A DNA stretch of 64,000 nucleotides from Helicobacter pylori NCTC 11637 = CCUG 17874 = ATCC 43504 = JCM 12093 (lineage in GTDB: Bacteria > Campylobacterota > Campylobacteria > Campylobacterales > Helicobacteraceae): positions 620,001 to 684,000 of the forward strand of contig NZ_LS483488.1 in assembly GCF_900478295.1 (NCBI RefSeq), in the 5' to 3' direction. The notes under the pieces were generated by a model. It worked only from the letters and a program-made list of their open reading frames with translations, ran no database searches and was not told where the DNA came from. Both the position numbers and the translations under genes were made by a program. Of this stretch, positions 10,263-19,527 are shown piece by piece. Within the stretch, counting starts at the first letter, position 1, and the number at the start of each line of letters is the position of its first letter.

Positions 10263-11009
10263 TTAACAGCTCCCTAAAAAATGAAAAGTTTCTAAAAATT
10301 TTTGCGCTCTTTGAGATTTTGGGTGGTTAAAAAATTCTTTAGCGCTGTTTTCTTCAGCGATTTTACCGCTATCAAAAAACACGATTTTATGAGCGATTTT
10401 TTGGGCGAATTTCATTTCATGCGTTACAATCACCATGCTCATGCCCGTTGTGGCTAGTTCTAAAATCACTTCTAAAACTTCTTTAACCATTTCAGGGTCT
10501 AAAGAGGCGGTTACTTCATCAAAAAGCATGATTTTTGGCCGCATGCATAAAGAACGCACGATGGCTACTCGCTGTTTTTGCCCGCCGCTCAATTCTTTAG
10601 GGTAAGCTTGTTGTTTATGCTCCAAACCCACTCGTTTTAAAAGCTCTATGGCTTGAGAAATGACCTCATCTTTGGATCGTTTTTGCACTTTCATAGGAGC
10701 GAGTAAGATATTATCCAGCACATTTAAATGCGGGAACAATTCATAATTTTGAAACACCATGCCTATTTTTTGGCGCATTTGATTCCAGTTAGTGGCGTTG
10801 GTGTTAAGGTTAGCGTTTTCAAAAAGGATTTCACCTTCATCAATCTTTTCAAGCCCGTTTAGGCATTTTAAAAAAGTGCTTTTCCCGCACCCGCTAGGCC
10901 CTAAAATCACTGCCACTTCACCCTTATTTAAAGTGAAATTGATGCCGTCTAAAACCAAATGGTTTTGATAGGTTTTTTTTAACCCTTTGGTTTCTAAAAT
11001 CACTCTCAT
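10263..11009 (-). CDS. glnQ: Polar amino-acid ABC transporter ATPase GlnQ
   Basis: Cytoplasmic ATPase of 248 residues that powers the GlnP permeases. Walker A GPSGCGKST, Q-loop QNYELFPHL, signature LSGGQKQR and H-loop VTHEM are all present. Walker B reads IMLFDEVTASLDP, with Val in place of the usual Pro after the catalytic Glu; the Glu itself is kept. It starts two bases before the upstream permease gene ends its own unit, so it is clearly part of the operon. Confidence 0.95.
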   Translation of the reverse strand: MRVILETKGLKKTYQNHLVLDGINFTLNKGEVAVILGPSGCGKSTFLKCLNGLEKIDEGEILFENANLNTNATNWNQMRQKIGMVFQNYELFPHLNVLDNILLAPMKVQKRSKDEVISQAIELLKRVGLEHKQQAYPKELSGGQKQRVAIVRSLCMRPKIMLFDEVTASLDPEMVKEVLEVILELATTGMSMVIVTHEMKFAQKIAHKIVFFDSGKIAEENSAKEFFNHPKSQRAQKFLETFHFLGSC

Positions 11010-11010
11010 T

Positions 11011-11682
11011 TTACCCTCTAATGTGTTGGAATTTTTTTTCTAAATGGGAACTATACAGGCTCAAACTATAGCATAAACTAAAATAAAACATTAAGATAAC
11101 GCCATAAACCACAAAGCTCGCATTGGGCATGCGTAAGAGGTTAAGCTCTATGATTTGCTGGCCCACTTTTAACAAATCAATCGCTCCAATGAGAGAGACT
11201 AAAGCCGTGGTTTTAATCATGCGCGTGAATAAATTAAGGCTTGAGGGCAGTAAAGACAAAAAGCTTTGAGGGAAAATAATATTAAAAATCACCCTTTTTG
11301 AATCCATGCCTAAAGCCAAAGCGCTTTCTACTTGGTGTTTGCTCACGGAAGTTAAAACCCCTCTAGTTAAATCCATCATTTCAGCGCCACCCCACAAGCT
11401 AAAAACAATAACGCTCGCTAAAACCGCGCTAATATGCAAATCAAACCAGCTCGCTAACCCAAAATACACAATAAAAAGCCATGCTAAAAGCGGGATAATG
11501 CGAATGCTTTCTAAATACACACGACACGCCAAAACCATTATTTTAGAGCCAAACGCCATCAAGCTCCCCAAAAGTATCCCGACAATGATTGAAATAACCG
11601 CAGAGCTAAGAGCGATCAAAAGAGTGATTTCAAACCCTTCTAACAAACGCTTAAGGTTGTCTAATTCTAGTAAAACTCCCAT
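11011..11682 (-). CDS. glnP: Polar amino-acid ABC transporter permease (GlnP-type)
   Basis: Inner membrane permease subunit of 223 residues with about five hydrophobic segments and the His/Glu/Gln/Arg/opine family EAA loop (ESALALGMDSKRVIFNIIFPQSF), which contacts GlnQ. It starts two bases after the stop of the preceding permease gene. The two GlnP-type proteins probably form a heterodimer, as in other two-permease systems. Confidence 0.93.
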   Translation of the reverse strand: MGVLLELDNLKRLLEGFEITLLIALSSAVISIIVGILLGSLMAFGSKIMVLACRVYLESIRIIPLLAWLFIVYFGLASWFDLHISAVLASVIVFSLWGGAEMMDLTRGVLTSVSKHQVESALALGMDSKRVIFNIIFPQSFLSLLPSSLNLFTRMIKTTALVSLIGAIDLLKVGQQIIELNLLRMPNASFVVYGVILMFYFSLCYSLSLYSSHLEKKFQHIRG

Positions 11683-11684
11683 TT

Positions 11685-12338
11685 TTAAGCCACTTTCTTT
11701 TTAAAGAAACGCTCTAAGATCACAAACAAAACGCTTAAAGGGAGCAAAGCGATCAAATAAGCAACACTTAACATCAAAAGGCTTTCAGTCGTTTTATAAT
11801 AAATGCCAATCAAATCTTTCGCCACAAACATAATATCGGTTAGGGCTATCGCGCCCACCACAGAAGTTTCTTTGAGTAAAAAAATCACATTCGCCCCTAT
11901 AGAAGGCATAGAAACGCTTAAGCTTTGAGGCAGAATGATGTAATACATCATTTTCAAAGGGCCAAACCCCAAACTCAAAGCGCTTTCTCTTTGAATGGAA
12001 GCTAAGCTTTTAAACCCAAGCAAAAAACTTTGACTCATATACCCCCCACCCAAAAACCCTAACGCTAAAATCGCGCACTCTAAAGCGCTCAAACCGATTT
12101 CATTCAACCCGTAATACAAAAAGAAAAGCTGGATGAGTAGGGGCGTGTTCCTGGCGATTTCGCCATAGATATAGACCATAGGGGAGATAAAGCGCGTTTT
12201 AAAATACAAAACGATCGCGCACAAAAACCCCACCAAAAGAGAGAGCAAAATCCCAAAGAAAGAAATATAAAGCGTGAGTTCTAACCCCTTAAAAAACGCA
12301 GGGATGGAGTGAAACATAAAATCCCAATCTAATGCCAT
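11685..12338 (-). CDS. glnP: Polar amino-acid ABC transporter permease (GlnP-type, first gene)
   Basis: 217-residue permease paralogous to its neighbour, with the family N-terminus (FKGLELTLYISFFGI), RNTPLLIQLFFLYYG and an EAA loop (RESALSLGFGPLKMMYYIILPQS). It is the promoter-proximal gene of glnP-glnP-glnQ-glnH, divergent from cstA. A near-perfect 20-bp palindrome lies 21 bases upstream of its ATG. Confidence 0.93.
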   Translation of the reverse strand: MALDWDFMFHSIPAFFKGLELTLYISFFGILLSLLVGFLCAIVLYFKTRFISPMVYIYGEIARNTPLLIQLFFLYYGLNEIGLSALECAILALGFLGGGYMSQSFLLGFKSLASIQRESALSLGFGPLKMMYYIILPQSLSVSMPSIGANVIFLLKETSVVGAIALTDIMFVAKDLIGIYYKTTESLLMLSVAYLIALLPLSVLFVILERFFKKKVA

Positions 12339-12358
12339 AACGCTATACCTTAAAATGA

Positions 12359-12378
12359 ATGACGCTTTAAAGCATCAT
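12359..12378. promoter_or_regulatory. 20-bp palindrome between glnP and cstA (candidate operator)
   Basis: ATGACGCTTT AAAGCATCAT is self-complementary except for one base pair counted from each side. It lies in the glnP leader of a divergent intergenic region. Dyads of this size are typical of dimeric repressor sites, but I cannot assign a regulator. Confidence 0.35.
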
Positions 12379-12487
12379 GTTTAAAAACAGCTCTTATTCA
12401 CCCTAATTGTTAGAAGTTTGGAAAACCCAAGCCTTTATTATGGAAAATTTATGAGCCATTCAGTCCCTATTCAAAGAAAATTTGGAT

Positions 12488-12493
12488 TATAAT
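12488..12493 (+). promoter_or_regulatory. -10 element of cstA
   Basis: Perfect TATAAT 56 bases upstream of the chosen cstA ATG, with an AT-rich upstream region as is usual for H. pylori sigma-80 promoters, which lack a conserved -35. Confidence 0.6.
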
Positions 12494-12549
12494 AAAAAAA
12501 CTGGCTGAAATTAACAACAATGATTAAACAATCATTAAATGGAGAGGAC

Positions 12550-14613
12550 ATGCAAAAAAGTTTAGTTTCTTTGGCTTGGGTCTTTGTAGCTATTTTAGGG
12601 GCGATCTGTTTAGGGGTGTTAGCCTTACACAAGGGCGAGAGCATCAACACGCTATGGCTTGTAGTAGCGAGCGCTTGCATTTATAGCATAGGCTATCGTT
12701 TTTATAGCCATTTTATCGCTTATAGGGTGTTAAAGCTAGACGATAGCAGAGCCACGCCTGCATGCGTAAGGAATGACGGCAAGGATTTTGTGCCAACCGA
12801 TAAAGCGATCACTTTTGGGCATCATTTCGCCGCTATTGCTGGGGCTGGCCCTTTAGTAGGCCCGATACTGGCCGCTCAAATGGGTTACTTGCCCTCTATC
12901 TTATGGATTTTGATAGGCTCGGTTTTAGGGGGTTGCGTGCATGATTTTGTGGTGCTTTTTGCTTCCATTAGGCGCGATGGCAAGTCTTTAGGCGAAATGA
13001 TCAAGCTTGAAATGGGTCAATTTGTAGGCATGATCGCTAGTTTAGGGATTTTAGGGATCATGCTCATTATCATTGCGATTTTAGCGATGGTGGTGGTGAA
13101 GGCTTTAGCGCATTCGCCTTGGGGCTTTTTTACGATCGCAATGACTGTTCCCATTGCGATTCTTATGGGGCTTTACATGCGGTTTTTTAGGCCGCATAAG
13201 ATTTTGGAAGTTTCTGTTATTGGCTTTATCCTATTGATTATAGCGATTTATGCGGGTAAATACGTTTCTTTAGATCCTAAATTAGCGTCAATATTCACCT
13301 TTGATGCCAGTTCTTTAGCGTGGATGATCATGGGCTATGGTTTTGTGGCTTCTATTTTACCGGTATGGTTTTTACTCGCTCCACGAGATTATTTAAGCAC
13401 TTTTTTAAAAATTGGCGTTATAGGGGTGTTGGTTGTGGCTATTGTTTTTGTCGCTCCGCCCTTACAAATCCCTAAAATCACACCCTTTGTAGATGGCAGT
13501 GGGCCTGTGTTTGCAGGAAGCGTGTTCCCTTTTTTGTTTATCACGGTGGCTTGCGGGACGATTAGCGGCTTTCATGCTTTAATTTCTTCAGGCACGACCC
13601 CTAAAATGCTCGCTAAAGAAAGCGACGCAAGGCTAGTGGGCTATGGCTCTATGGTGATGGAGAGCGTTGTGGCTCTTATGGCGTTGGTGTGCGCAGGGAT
13701 CTTGCACCCAGGGCTTTATTTCGCTATCAATTCCCCAGAAGTGAGCATCGGTAAAGATATAGCTGATGCGGCTTCGGTGATTAGCTCATGGGGGTTTAGC
13801 ATCAGCACTGAAGAAATCCGTGAGATGACCAAAAACATCGGCGAAAGCTCCATTTTGAGCCGCACCGGTGGGGCGCCCACTTTTGCGATCGGTTTAGCGA
13901 TGATTGTGTATCACATTTTAGGGGATCCAAGCGTGATGGCGTTTTGGTATCATTTTGCGATCTTGTTTGAAGCTTTGTTCATTTTAACCGCTGTGGATGC
14001 TGGCACACGAACCGCTCGTTTCATGATCCAAGATTTGCTCGGTAATGTTTATAAGCCTTTGGGCGATCTTAGCTCTTATAAGGCTGGGATTTTTGCCACT
14101 CTTTTGTGCGTGGCAGGGTGGGGGTATTTCTTGTATCAAGGCACGATCGATCCTAAAGGGGGGATTTATACGCTATGGCCTTTATTTGGCGTGAGCAATC
14201 AGATGTTAGCGGGTATGGCGTTGTTGTTGGTTACGGTGGTGTTGTTTAAAATGGGGCGTTTTAAGGGGGCGATAATAAGCGCCTTGCCGGCAGTTTTGAT
14301 TTTATCCATCACTTTTTATAGCGGTATTTTAAAAGTGGTGCCAAAAAGTAATGATGGCGTGCTGAATAATGTTTCGCATGTGGCGCAAATGCAAATCATC
14401 AAAGAAAAAATGGCTATTACTACCGATGAAAAAGCGCTCAAAACGCTCCAAAAATCCTTTTTTAACCACGCTATTGATGCGATTTTGTGCGTGTTTTTCA
14501 TGCTCGTGGCGCTATTGGTTTTAATCGTGAGCGTTAGGATTTGCTCAAACGCTTATTTTAAAAATAAAATTTACCCGCCGCTGGCTGAAACGCCCTATAT
14601 TAAAGCCGCTTGA
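12550..14613 (+). CDS. cstA: Carbon starvation protein CstA
   Basis: Large inner membrane protein (687 residues, about 16 hydrophobic segments) of the CstA family, linked to peptide uptake in Campylobacter and to pyruvate/peptide uptake in E. coli. Family motifs include FGHHFAAIAGAGPLVGPILAAQMGYLP and ACGTISGFHALISSGTTPK, plus the AGTRTARFMIQD segment. I chose the ATG at 12550 because GGAGAGGAC lies just in front; an ATG ten codons upstream lacks a comparable site. It is monocistronic and followed by a hairpin. Confidence 0.94.
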   Translation: MQKSLVSLAWVFVAILGAICLGVLALHKGESINTLWLVVASACIYSIGYRFYSHFIAYRVLKLDDSRATPACVRNDGKDFVPTDKAITFGHHFAAIAGAGPLVGPILAAQMGYLPSILWILIGSVLGGCVHDFVVLFASIRRDGKSLGEMIKLEMGQFVGMIASLGILGIMLIIIAILAMVVVKALAHSPWGFFTIAMTVPIAILMGLYMRFFRPHKILEVSVIGFILLIIAIYAGKYVSLDPKLASIFTFDASSLAWMIMGYGFVASILPVWFLLAPRDYLSTFLKIGVIGVLVVAIVFVAPPLQIPKITPFVDGSGPVFAGSVFPFLFITVACGTISGFHALISSGTTPKMLAKESDARLVGYGSMVMESVVALMALVCAGILHPGLYFAINSPEVSIGKDIADAASVISSWGFSISTEEIREMTKNIGESSILSRTGGAPTFAIGLAMIVYHILGDPSVMAFWYHFAILFEALFILTAVDAGTRTARFMIQDLLGNVYKPLGDLSSYKAGIFATLLCVAGWGYFLYQGTIDPKGGIYTLWPLFGVSNQMLAGMALLLVTVVLFKMGRFKGAIISALPAVLILSITFYSGILKVVPKSNDGVLNNVSHVAQMQIIKEKMAITTDEKALKTLQKSFFNHAIDAILCVFFMLVALLVLIVSVRICSNAYFKNKIYPPLAETPYIKAA

Positions 14614-14615
14614 AT

Positions 14616-14640
14616 AAAAAAGGGGTTTTAACCCCCCTTT
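14616..14640 (+). terminator. Terminator of cstA
   Basis: AAAAGGGG, a short TTTTA loop and CCCCCCTTT immediately after the stop codon. The T-run is only three bases long, so efficiency is uncertain. Confidence 0.55.
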
Positions 14641-14866
14641 AAATCCATAAAAAAAGTTTGACCCTGTTCGTGAAGTGTGCAAACACTAAAGATGCTTGGG
14701 GTTTCTGCTTAGGTTCTTAAAAGGCTATCGCTTGCTTTAAATTAAAAATGAACTTGTATTTTACTTAACGGGTATGATTTAAAAAGGGCTTTTTCTTGAA
14801 AAGAAATTTTACATATAGAGATTAGAGAGAAACAGCGTTAAAAAACGCCTATCATATCGTAGGAGA

Positions 14867-14949
14867 TAGCATCAAAATGAAGCCTACCATAATCATAGGG
14901 TAGCATCAAAATGACGCCTACCATAATCATAGGGTAGCATCAAAATGAT
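14867..14949. repeat. 34-bp tandem repeat at the 3' end of hofH
   Basis: Two full 34-bp units (14867-14900 and 14901-14934, differing at one base) and a partial third that runs into the last codons and stop of hofH. A degenerate further unit is visible at about 14843-14866. Each unit contains an inverted pair (CCTACC / GGGTAG type) that can form a hairpin on either strand. The rest of the 326-base gap between cstA and hofH shows nothing recognisable beyond the cstA terminator. Confidence 0.85.
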
Positions 14950-16355
14950 GCTACTAGAGCCGTGTATAACGCGCTCCTGTCAGAATAAAGGGCGGGGAAG
15001 TCTTTAGGCACAGGCCCGTTTTCACCCGGTTTAAAGCCTTTGTTAGTATACACGCCATAATACGCAAGATCCACGCTGCCGCTCAAGTATTCAGTGAATT
15101 TATAACCTAAAGAGATCATCGCTCTCGCTTCCCAAGAGACTACTGAATTGGAGTATTGTGTGGCGAATTTCCATGTGAATTTTTTGGCAAAATGAGTGCC
15201 ACCACAAGACAAGAGAATGGTAGCGGCGTCTCTTTTAAGGGCTGTGCCTGTAAAACCCGCATACACGCTGTTACTCCCCATGATCACACCGCTTGGATTC
15301 CCCATGTTGCCTATCCAACCATTAGCGTTTTGAAAGACTTTATAAAAAGCGATGGAAACATTGTAATTGTTGATGTCAAAGCGTTGGCGGATAATGAGGT
15401 TTTGCCCGTTTTGAGTGGCAGGCGTGTCGTATCTATAGACCGGACTCCCATTGGATTTAACGATCATCCAAGGGTAGTAAATGGGAAAAAACCCTATGAT
15501 AGCTGTATCAGAGCGAAAGCCTGTGCCGCTAAAATTAGGGTTAGAATCCCAACCAATCTTAACGCCCGGAGCGTTAAAGATTTGAGGCGAAAGGTAATAA
15601 AAGCCTTCTATGAGAAAACGATGAGGTTTATAGGTGAGTTGCACCGCATGCGTGCCATAAAGCACCTTTCGCCCATGGCTATCATAACCTCCCTTATCGT
15701 TTTTGGTAAAGCCTCCGCTATAAGTGGTCCTAGCAGCAAACCAATCCATTAAAAACGAACCGTAAGCGAACGCCCTCCCAAAAGAGCTAAACCAAGTCAA
15801 GCGTGCATGCTTGTATTGCCCAGAAACTTGAAAGCCTTGCGTTTGCCCGCTTTTATAAGGCATAGTGGATAAATAGCGTCCGGCTTTTATTTCAAAATAA
15901 TTCTTATAAGCGTATTCTAAATACGCGTCGCTAAAGACATAGTTGCGGACATTTTTATTGTGTTTCATGTTTTGTGTTTCAAGGCTATCGGTCTGTAAGA
16001 TATTCGTATAGCCCCCCATGAACCCATCATAATAACCAAAGAGGTCGTAAGCCACAGAGCCGTCTTCAAACTTCTTCGTGCCATCATAGAAAATAGATCC
16101 CACCATGCCCCCTATTTTGCCTTTTAGAACATGGTCTGAAACCTTTTTGGGTAACAGGCTAAAACCAAGCCCTAAATAGCCCGCAATCGTTGCGAATTGC
16201 TGCATAGGGTAGATGCCTCTTTCTTTATTGATTTTATGCTGGTTAAAACCGATCGTGCTGGATTGATCCACAAAGCCGTTGAGCTTAGCTTCAAAACCTT
16301 GTAAAGAAGAGCTTAAAAATGCCCCAAAGAATAAAACCTGACTTGCCTTTTTCAT
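14940..16355 (-). CDS. hofH: Hof-family outer membrane protein (HofH-like)
   Basis: 471-residue outer membrane protein with a signal peptide (KKASQVLFFGAFLSSSLQG, mature FEAKLNGFVDQ). The mature protein has alternating aromatic/polar strand sequence typical of a beta-barrel and ends ALYTALVASF with a C-terminal Phe, the usual outer membrane sorting signal. The Hof family (helicobacter outer membrane) is distinct from the Hop adhesins; several members resemble OprD-type porins. The assignment to HofH rests on overall resemblance and on its position between cstA and pgi. The gene ends inside a 34-bp tandem repeat. Confidence 0.85.
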   Translation of the reverse strand: MKKASQVLFFGAFLSSSLQGFEAKLNGFVDQSSTIGFNQHKINKERGIYPMQQFATIAGYLGLGFSLLPKKVSDHVLKGKIGGMVGSIFYDGTKKFEDGSVAYDLFGYYDGFMGGYTNILQTDSLETQNMKHNKNVRNYVFSDAYLEYAYKNYFEIKAGRYLSTMPYKSGQTQGFQVSGQYKHARLTWFSSFGRAFAYGSFLMDWFAARTTYSGGFTKNDKGGYDSHGRKVLYGTHAVQLTYKPHRFLIEGFYYLSPQIFNAPGVKIGWDSNPNFSGTGFRSDTAIIGFFPIYYPWMIVKSNGSPVYRYDTPATQNGQNLIIRQRFDINNYNVSIAFYKVFQNANGWIGNMGNPSGVIMGSNSVYAGFTGTALKRDAATILLSCGGTHFAKKFTWKFATQYSNSVVSWEARAMISLGYKFTEYLSGSVDLAYYGVYTNKGFKPGENGPVPKDFPALYSDRSALYTALVASF

Positions 16356-16660
16356 GCATGTCTCCTAAAATGAGATTGATAAATGCAAATACTTTTAAAG
16401 ATAAATCTATTCTTTAGTTTTTATTATTCTTAGCTTTGAAATAATTATAATATGTAAAATAATGCGTATGATGAGAAAGTCAAGCTTTTAAAAGCTAAAA
16501 ACGATTAATTTGTGGAAAATTTACTCTCTTTAAATTCAAATGGCTAATATATGGTGATAAAATCCGTTATGATTGACGGATTATTTTGAATGGAGTGCTT
16601 GAGAATGGGGTTAAGCTTTGCTTTTTTGTTTTTAGGTTTTATCTTGTTGTAAGATAAAGC
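16356..16660. other. Intergenic region between hofH and pgi
   Basis: 305 bases. The hofH side is very AT-rich (TTATAATATGTAAAATAATG) and probably holds its promoter. At 16560-16580 there is a hairpin (AATCCGT / ACGGATT). A strong dyad, AGGTTTTATCTT GTTGT AAGATAAAGCCT, covers 16634-16662 and overlaps the pgi stop. A 15-codon hydrophobic ORF (plus strand, 16605-16652) lies between them; see findings. No conventional gene is seen. Confidence 0.6.
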
Positions 16661-18298
16661 CTATTGGTTGTAATTTTTATACAATTCTATTAAATGCTTA
16701 GTGGAGCTGTCAAAATAAGCGTTGCTTTTATGCCCTTCTAACTCTTGTAAAATCGGCACGGCTAACTCTTTCCCAAGCTCCACGCCCCATTGATCAAAGC
16801 TATTAATATCCCAAATAACCCCTTGCACAAAGACTTTATGCTCATAAAGAGCCACTAACGCCCCAATATTGCTTGGTGAAATCTTTTCTAATAAAAGGAT
16901 ATTAGAGGGGCGGTTGCCAAAAAACACCCTATGGTGGGCTAAATCTTTGGCTTCATCTTTGTCTAATCCTTTAGAAAGCAATTCCCCAAGCGCTTCTTCA
17001 TAACTTTTGCCTTTCATGAAGGCTTGCGCTTGCGCTAAAACATTGCTGAATAGAATCTCATGGTGGCCTTTAGCGTTAGGCTTTTTATCTAAGGAAGCGA
17101 TAAAATCAATGGGGATTAAATGCGTGCCTTGGTGCAAGAGCTGGAAAAAGGCGTGCTGAGCGTTAATGCCCATATCGCCCCAAACAACAGGGCATGTGTC
17201 ATAAGGGATGGTTTCGCCTTTTTTGCTGATGCGTTTGCCATTACTTTCCATATCCAATTGCTGGATGAATTTAGGGAAATGCCTTAAATACTGATCGTAA
17301 GGAGCGATCAAATGGCTTTTGGATTGGAAAAAATTGATATACCACACGCCGATTAATCCCATTAAAACGGGCAAATTGCTTTCAAAAGGGGCGTTTCTAA
17401 AATGCTCATCCATCAAATACGCCCCTTTCAAAAGAGCGTTAAAATTTTTCTTCCCCAAATAGATCATAATGGATAAGCCAATGGCCGACCACAAGCTATA
17501 ACGCCCCCCTACAAAATCCCAAAATTCAAACATGTTATGCTCATCAATACCAAATTGTTGCACGGCTTCTTTATTGGTGGATACCGCTACAAAGTGCTTA
17601 GCGATATGCTTTTCATCGCCGCTTCTTTCTACAAACCATTTTCTAGCGGTTAGGGCGTTGGTTAAGGTTTCTTGAGTGGAAAAAGTCTTAGAAGCCACGA
17701 TAAAAAGCGTGTTGGCTGGATTGAGTTTTTCTAAAACGTCTAAAATCTGTGTGCCATCCACGTTAGACACAAAATGCATTTTTAATCTCGGGTGGGCGTA
17801 GCGTTTTAAAGCGGTGCAAACCATTAAAGCGCCTAAATCTGACCCCCCAATGCCGATATTGACAATATCAGTGATCACTTGATTGGTATAGCCTAATCTT
17901 TTACCGCTCCTCACGCTATCGCTAAAGGCTCGCATGCGTTTTAAAACGCTCCGAACACTTTTTAACACTTCCATGTTATCTAGTAAAATTTCAGTGTCAT
18001 TCAAGCTTCTTAAAGCGGTGTGTAAAACGGCCCTTTTTTCGGTGGTGTTGATTTTTTCGCCCTTAAACATCGCTTCAATCTTTTCTTTTAAAGAGCAGTC
18101 ATTCGCTAATTCAAAAAGAAGCTTTAAAGTGGTATCGTTCAAGCGGTTTTTGGAATAATCCAAGCTCAAGCTTTCAAATTGCACGAAATAGCGGCTCGCT
18201 CGCTCTTTGTCTTTAGAAAACCAATCGCGCATATGCGCTTCTTTGATTTCTTCATAATGTTTGAGTAATTTTGGATAAGTTTTTAATTGAGTCAGCAT
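16661..18298 (-). CDS. pgi: Glucose-6-phosphate isomerase
   Basis: Interconverts glucose 6-phosphate and fructose 6-phosphate; cytoplasmic. 545 residues, normal for the long bacterial form. Motifs include [12 protein letters not shown], the sugar-phosphate loop [15 protein letters not shown], the first PGI signature region [16 protein letters not shown] and the second, [13 protein letters not shown] chose the ATG at 18298 (AAGGGGTATTG in front) over a TTG one codon earlier. In H. pylori this enzyme serves gluconeogenesis and the Entner-Doudoroff/pentose routes. Confidence 0.96.
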   Translation of the reverse strand: MLTQLKTYPKLLKHYEEIKEAHMRDWFSKDKERASRYFVQFESLSLDYSKNRLNDTTLKLLFELANDCSLKEKIEAMFKGEKINTTEKRAVLHTALRSLNDTEILLDNMEVLKSVRSVLKRMRAFSDSVRSGKRLGYTNQVITDIVNIGIGGSDLGALMVCTALKRYAHPRLKMHFVSNVDGTQILDVLEKLNPANTLFIVASKTFSTQETLTNALTARKWFVERSGDEKHIAKHFVAVSTNKEAVQQFGIDEHNMFEFWDFVGGRYSLWSAIGLSIMIYLGKKNFNALLKGAYLMDEHFRNAPFESNLPVLMGLIGVWYINFFQSKSHLIAPYDQYLRHFPKFIQQLDMESNGKRISKKGETIPYDTCPVVWGDMGINAQHAFFQLLHQGTHLIPIDFIASLDKKPNAKGHHEILFSNVLAQAQAFMKGKSYEEALGELLSKGLDKDEAKDLAHHRVFFGNRPSNILLLEKISPSNIGALVALYEHKVFVQGVIWDINSFDQWGVELGKELAVPILQELEGHKSNAYFDSSTKHLIELYKNYNQ

Positions 18299-18361
18299 CA
18301 ATACCCCTTAATTAAAAGATATAACGCTCTATTATAAGCTAGTTTTAGTTACAATTTTCAA

Positions 18362-19521
18362 ATGTTAAGAAAAAACATTTTAGCTTACTATGAGGCGAAT
18401 TTTCTCTTAATCATCGCTCAAAGCTTGCCCCATGCGATTTTAACCCCCTTGTTGCTTTCTAAAGGGCTTAGTTTGAGTGAAATCTTGCTCGTGCAAACCT
18501 TTTTTAGCTTTTGCGTGCTGGTGGCTGAATACCCAAGCGGCGTTTTAGCGGATTTGATGAGCCGAAAAAATTTATTCCTTGTTTCTAATGTTTTTTTAAT
18601 CGCTAGTTTTTCGTTTGTGCTGTTTTTTGATAGCTTTATTTTCATGCTTTTAGCATGGGGGCTGTATGGTTTGTATAGCGCATGCTCTAGCGGCACGATT
18701 GAAGCTTCACTCATCACAGACATTAAAGAAAACAAAAAGGATTTGTCCCGGTTTTTAGCCAAAAACAATCAAATTACTTATTTAGGCATGATTATAGGGA
18801 GTTCTTTGGGGTCGTTTTTGTATCTCAAAGTCCATGCGATGCTGTATATCGTGGGGATTTTTTTAATCATGCTCTGCGCGCTAACGATCATCATTTATTT
18901 TAAAGAGAAAGAAGGGGATTTTAAAAGCCAAAAAAGTTTGAAACTCCTTAAAGAGCAAGTCAAAGGCAGCTTTAAAGAGCTTAAAGATAACCCCAAGCTT
19001 AAAATTTTATTAGTGGGCATTTGATTACGCCCATCTTTTTTATGAGCCATTTTCAAATGTGGCAAGCGTATTTTTTAAAACAAGGCGTTAAAGAGCAATA
19101 CCTTTTTATGTTCTATATCGCTTTTCAAGTGATTTCCATCCTCATTCATTTTTTAAAAGCCAAAAATTACAGCCAAAAAATCGCCCTGAGTTCGCTTTTG
19201 GTGTTGCTTGGTGTTAGCCCCTTGTTGCTTAGCAATATTCCTTATTGTTTCATAGGGGTGTATGCGCTCATGGTGGCGTTTTTCACTTACATGAGTTATT
19301 GCTTGGGGTATCAATTCTCCAAATTTGTTTCTAAAAACAACATTTCCTCGCTCTCATCGCTCTCATCAAGCTGTGTGCGCGTGGTCTCTGTGCTAATCTT
19401 GTCGCTCAGTAGCCTAGAACTGCGTTACTTTTCGCCCCTAACTATCATCACCATGCATTTTGCTCTAACGCTTCTCATCCTCTTTTTCTTTTTGTATAAG
19501 GCTAAGCCGTTTGATGAGTGA
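18362..19521 (+). pseudogene. MFS efflux transporter (TetA(P)-like), frameshifted
   Basis: Two abutting frames together give 386 residues of one major-facilitator protein. The first ends KILLVGI with TGA at 19022-19024. The second resumes at 19021 as LITPIFFMSHFQMW. The junction reads GGCATTTGATT; one more T (GGCATTTTGATT) would join them as VGI-LITP, so a single T has been lost from a short T-run. The N-terminal half carries the MFS loop motif (EYPSGVLADLMSRKN). The intact homologue in H. pylori is annotated as a TetA(P)-like tetracycline efflux protein. Here it is probably non-functional unless slippage restores the frame. Confidence 0.85.
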
Positions 19522-19527
19522 GCGGCT

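Noticed and set aside
14867..14949. CRISPR-like array
   Set aside because: The 34-bp units are directly abutting without unique spacers and there are no cas genes, so this is a tandem repeat.
15156..15752. 198-codon plus-strand frame opposite hofH
   Set aside because: It lies wholly inside hofH on the other strand, lacks any recognisable motif, and hofH has a signal peptide and barrel pattern that account for the sequence.
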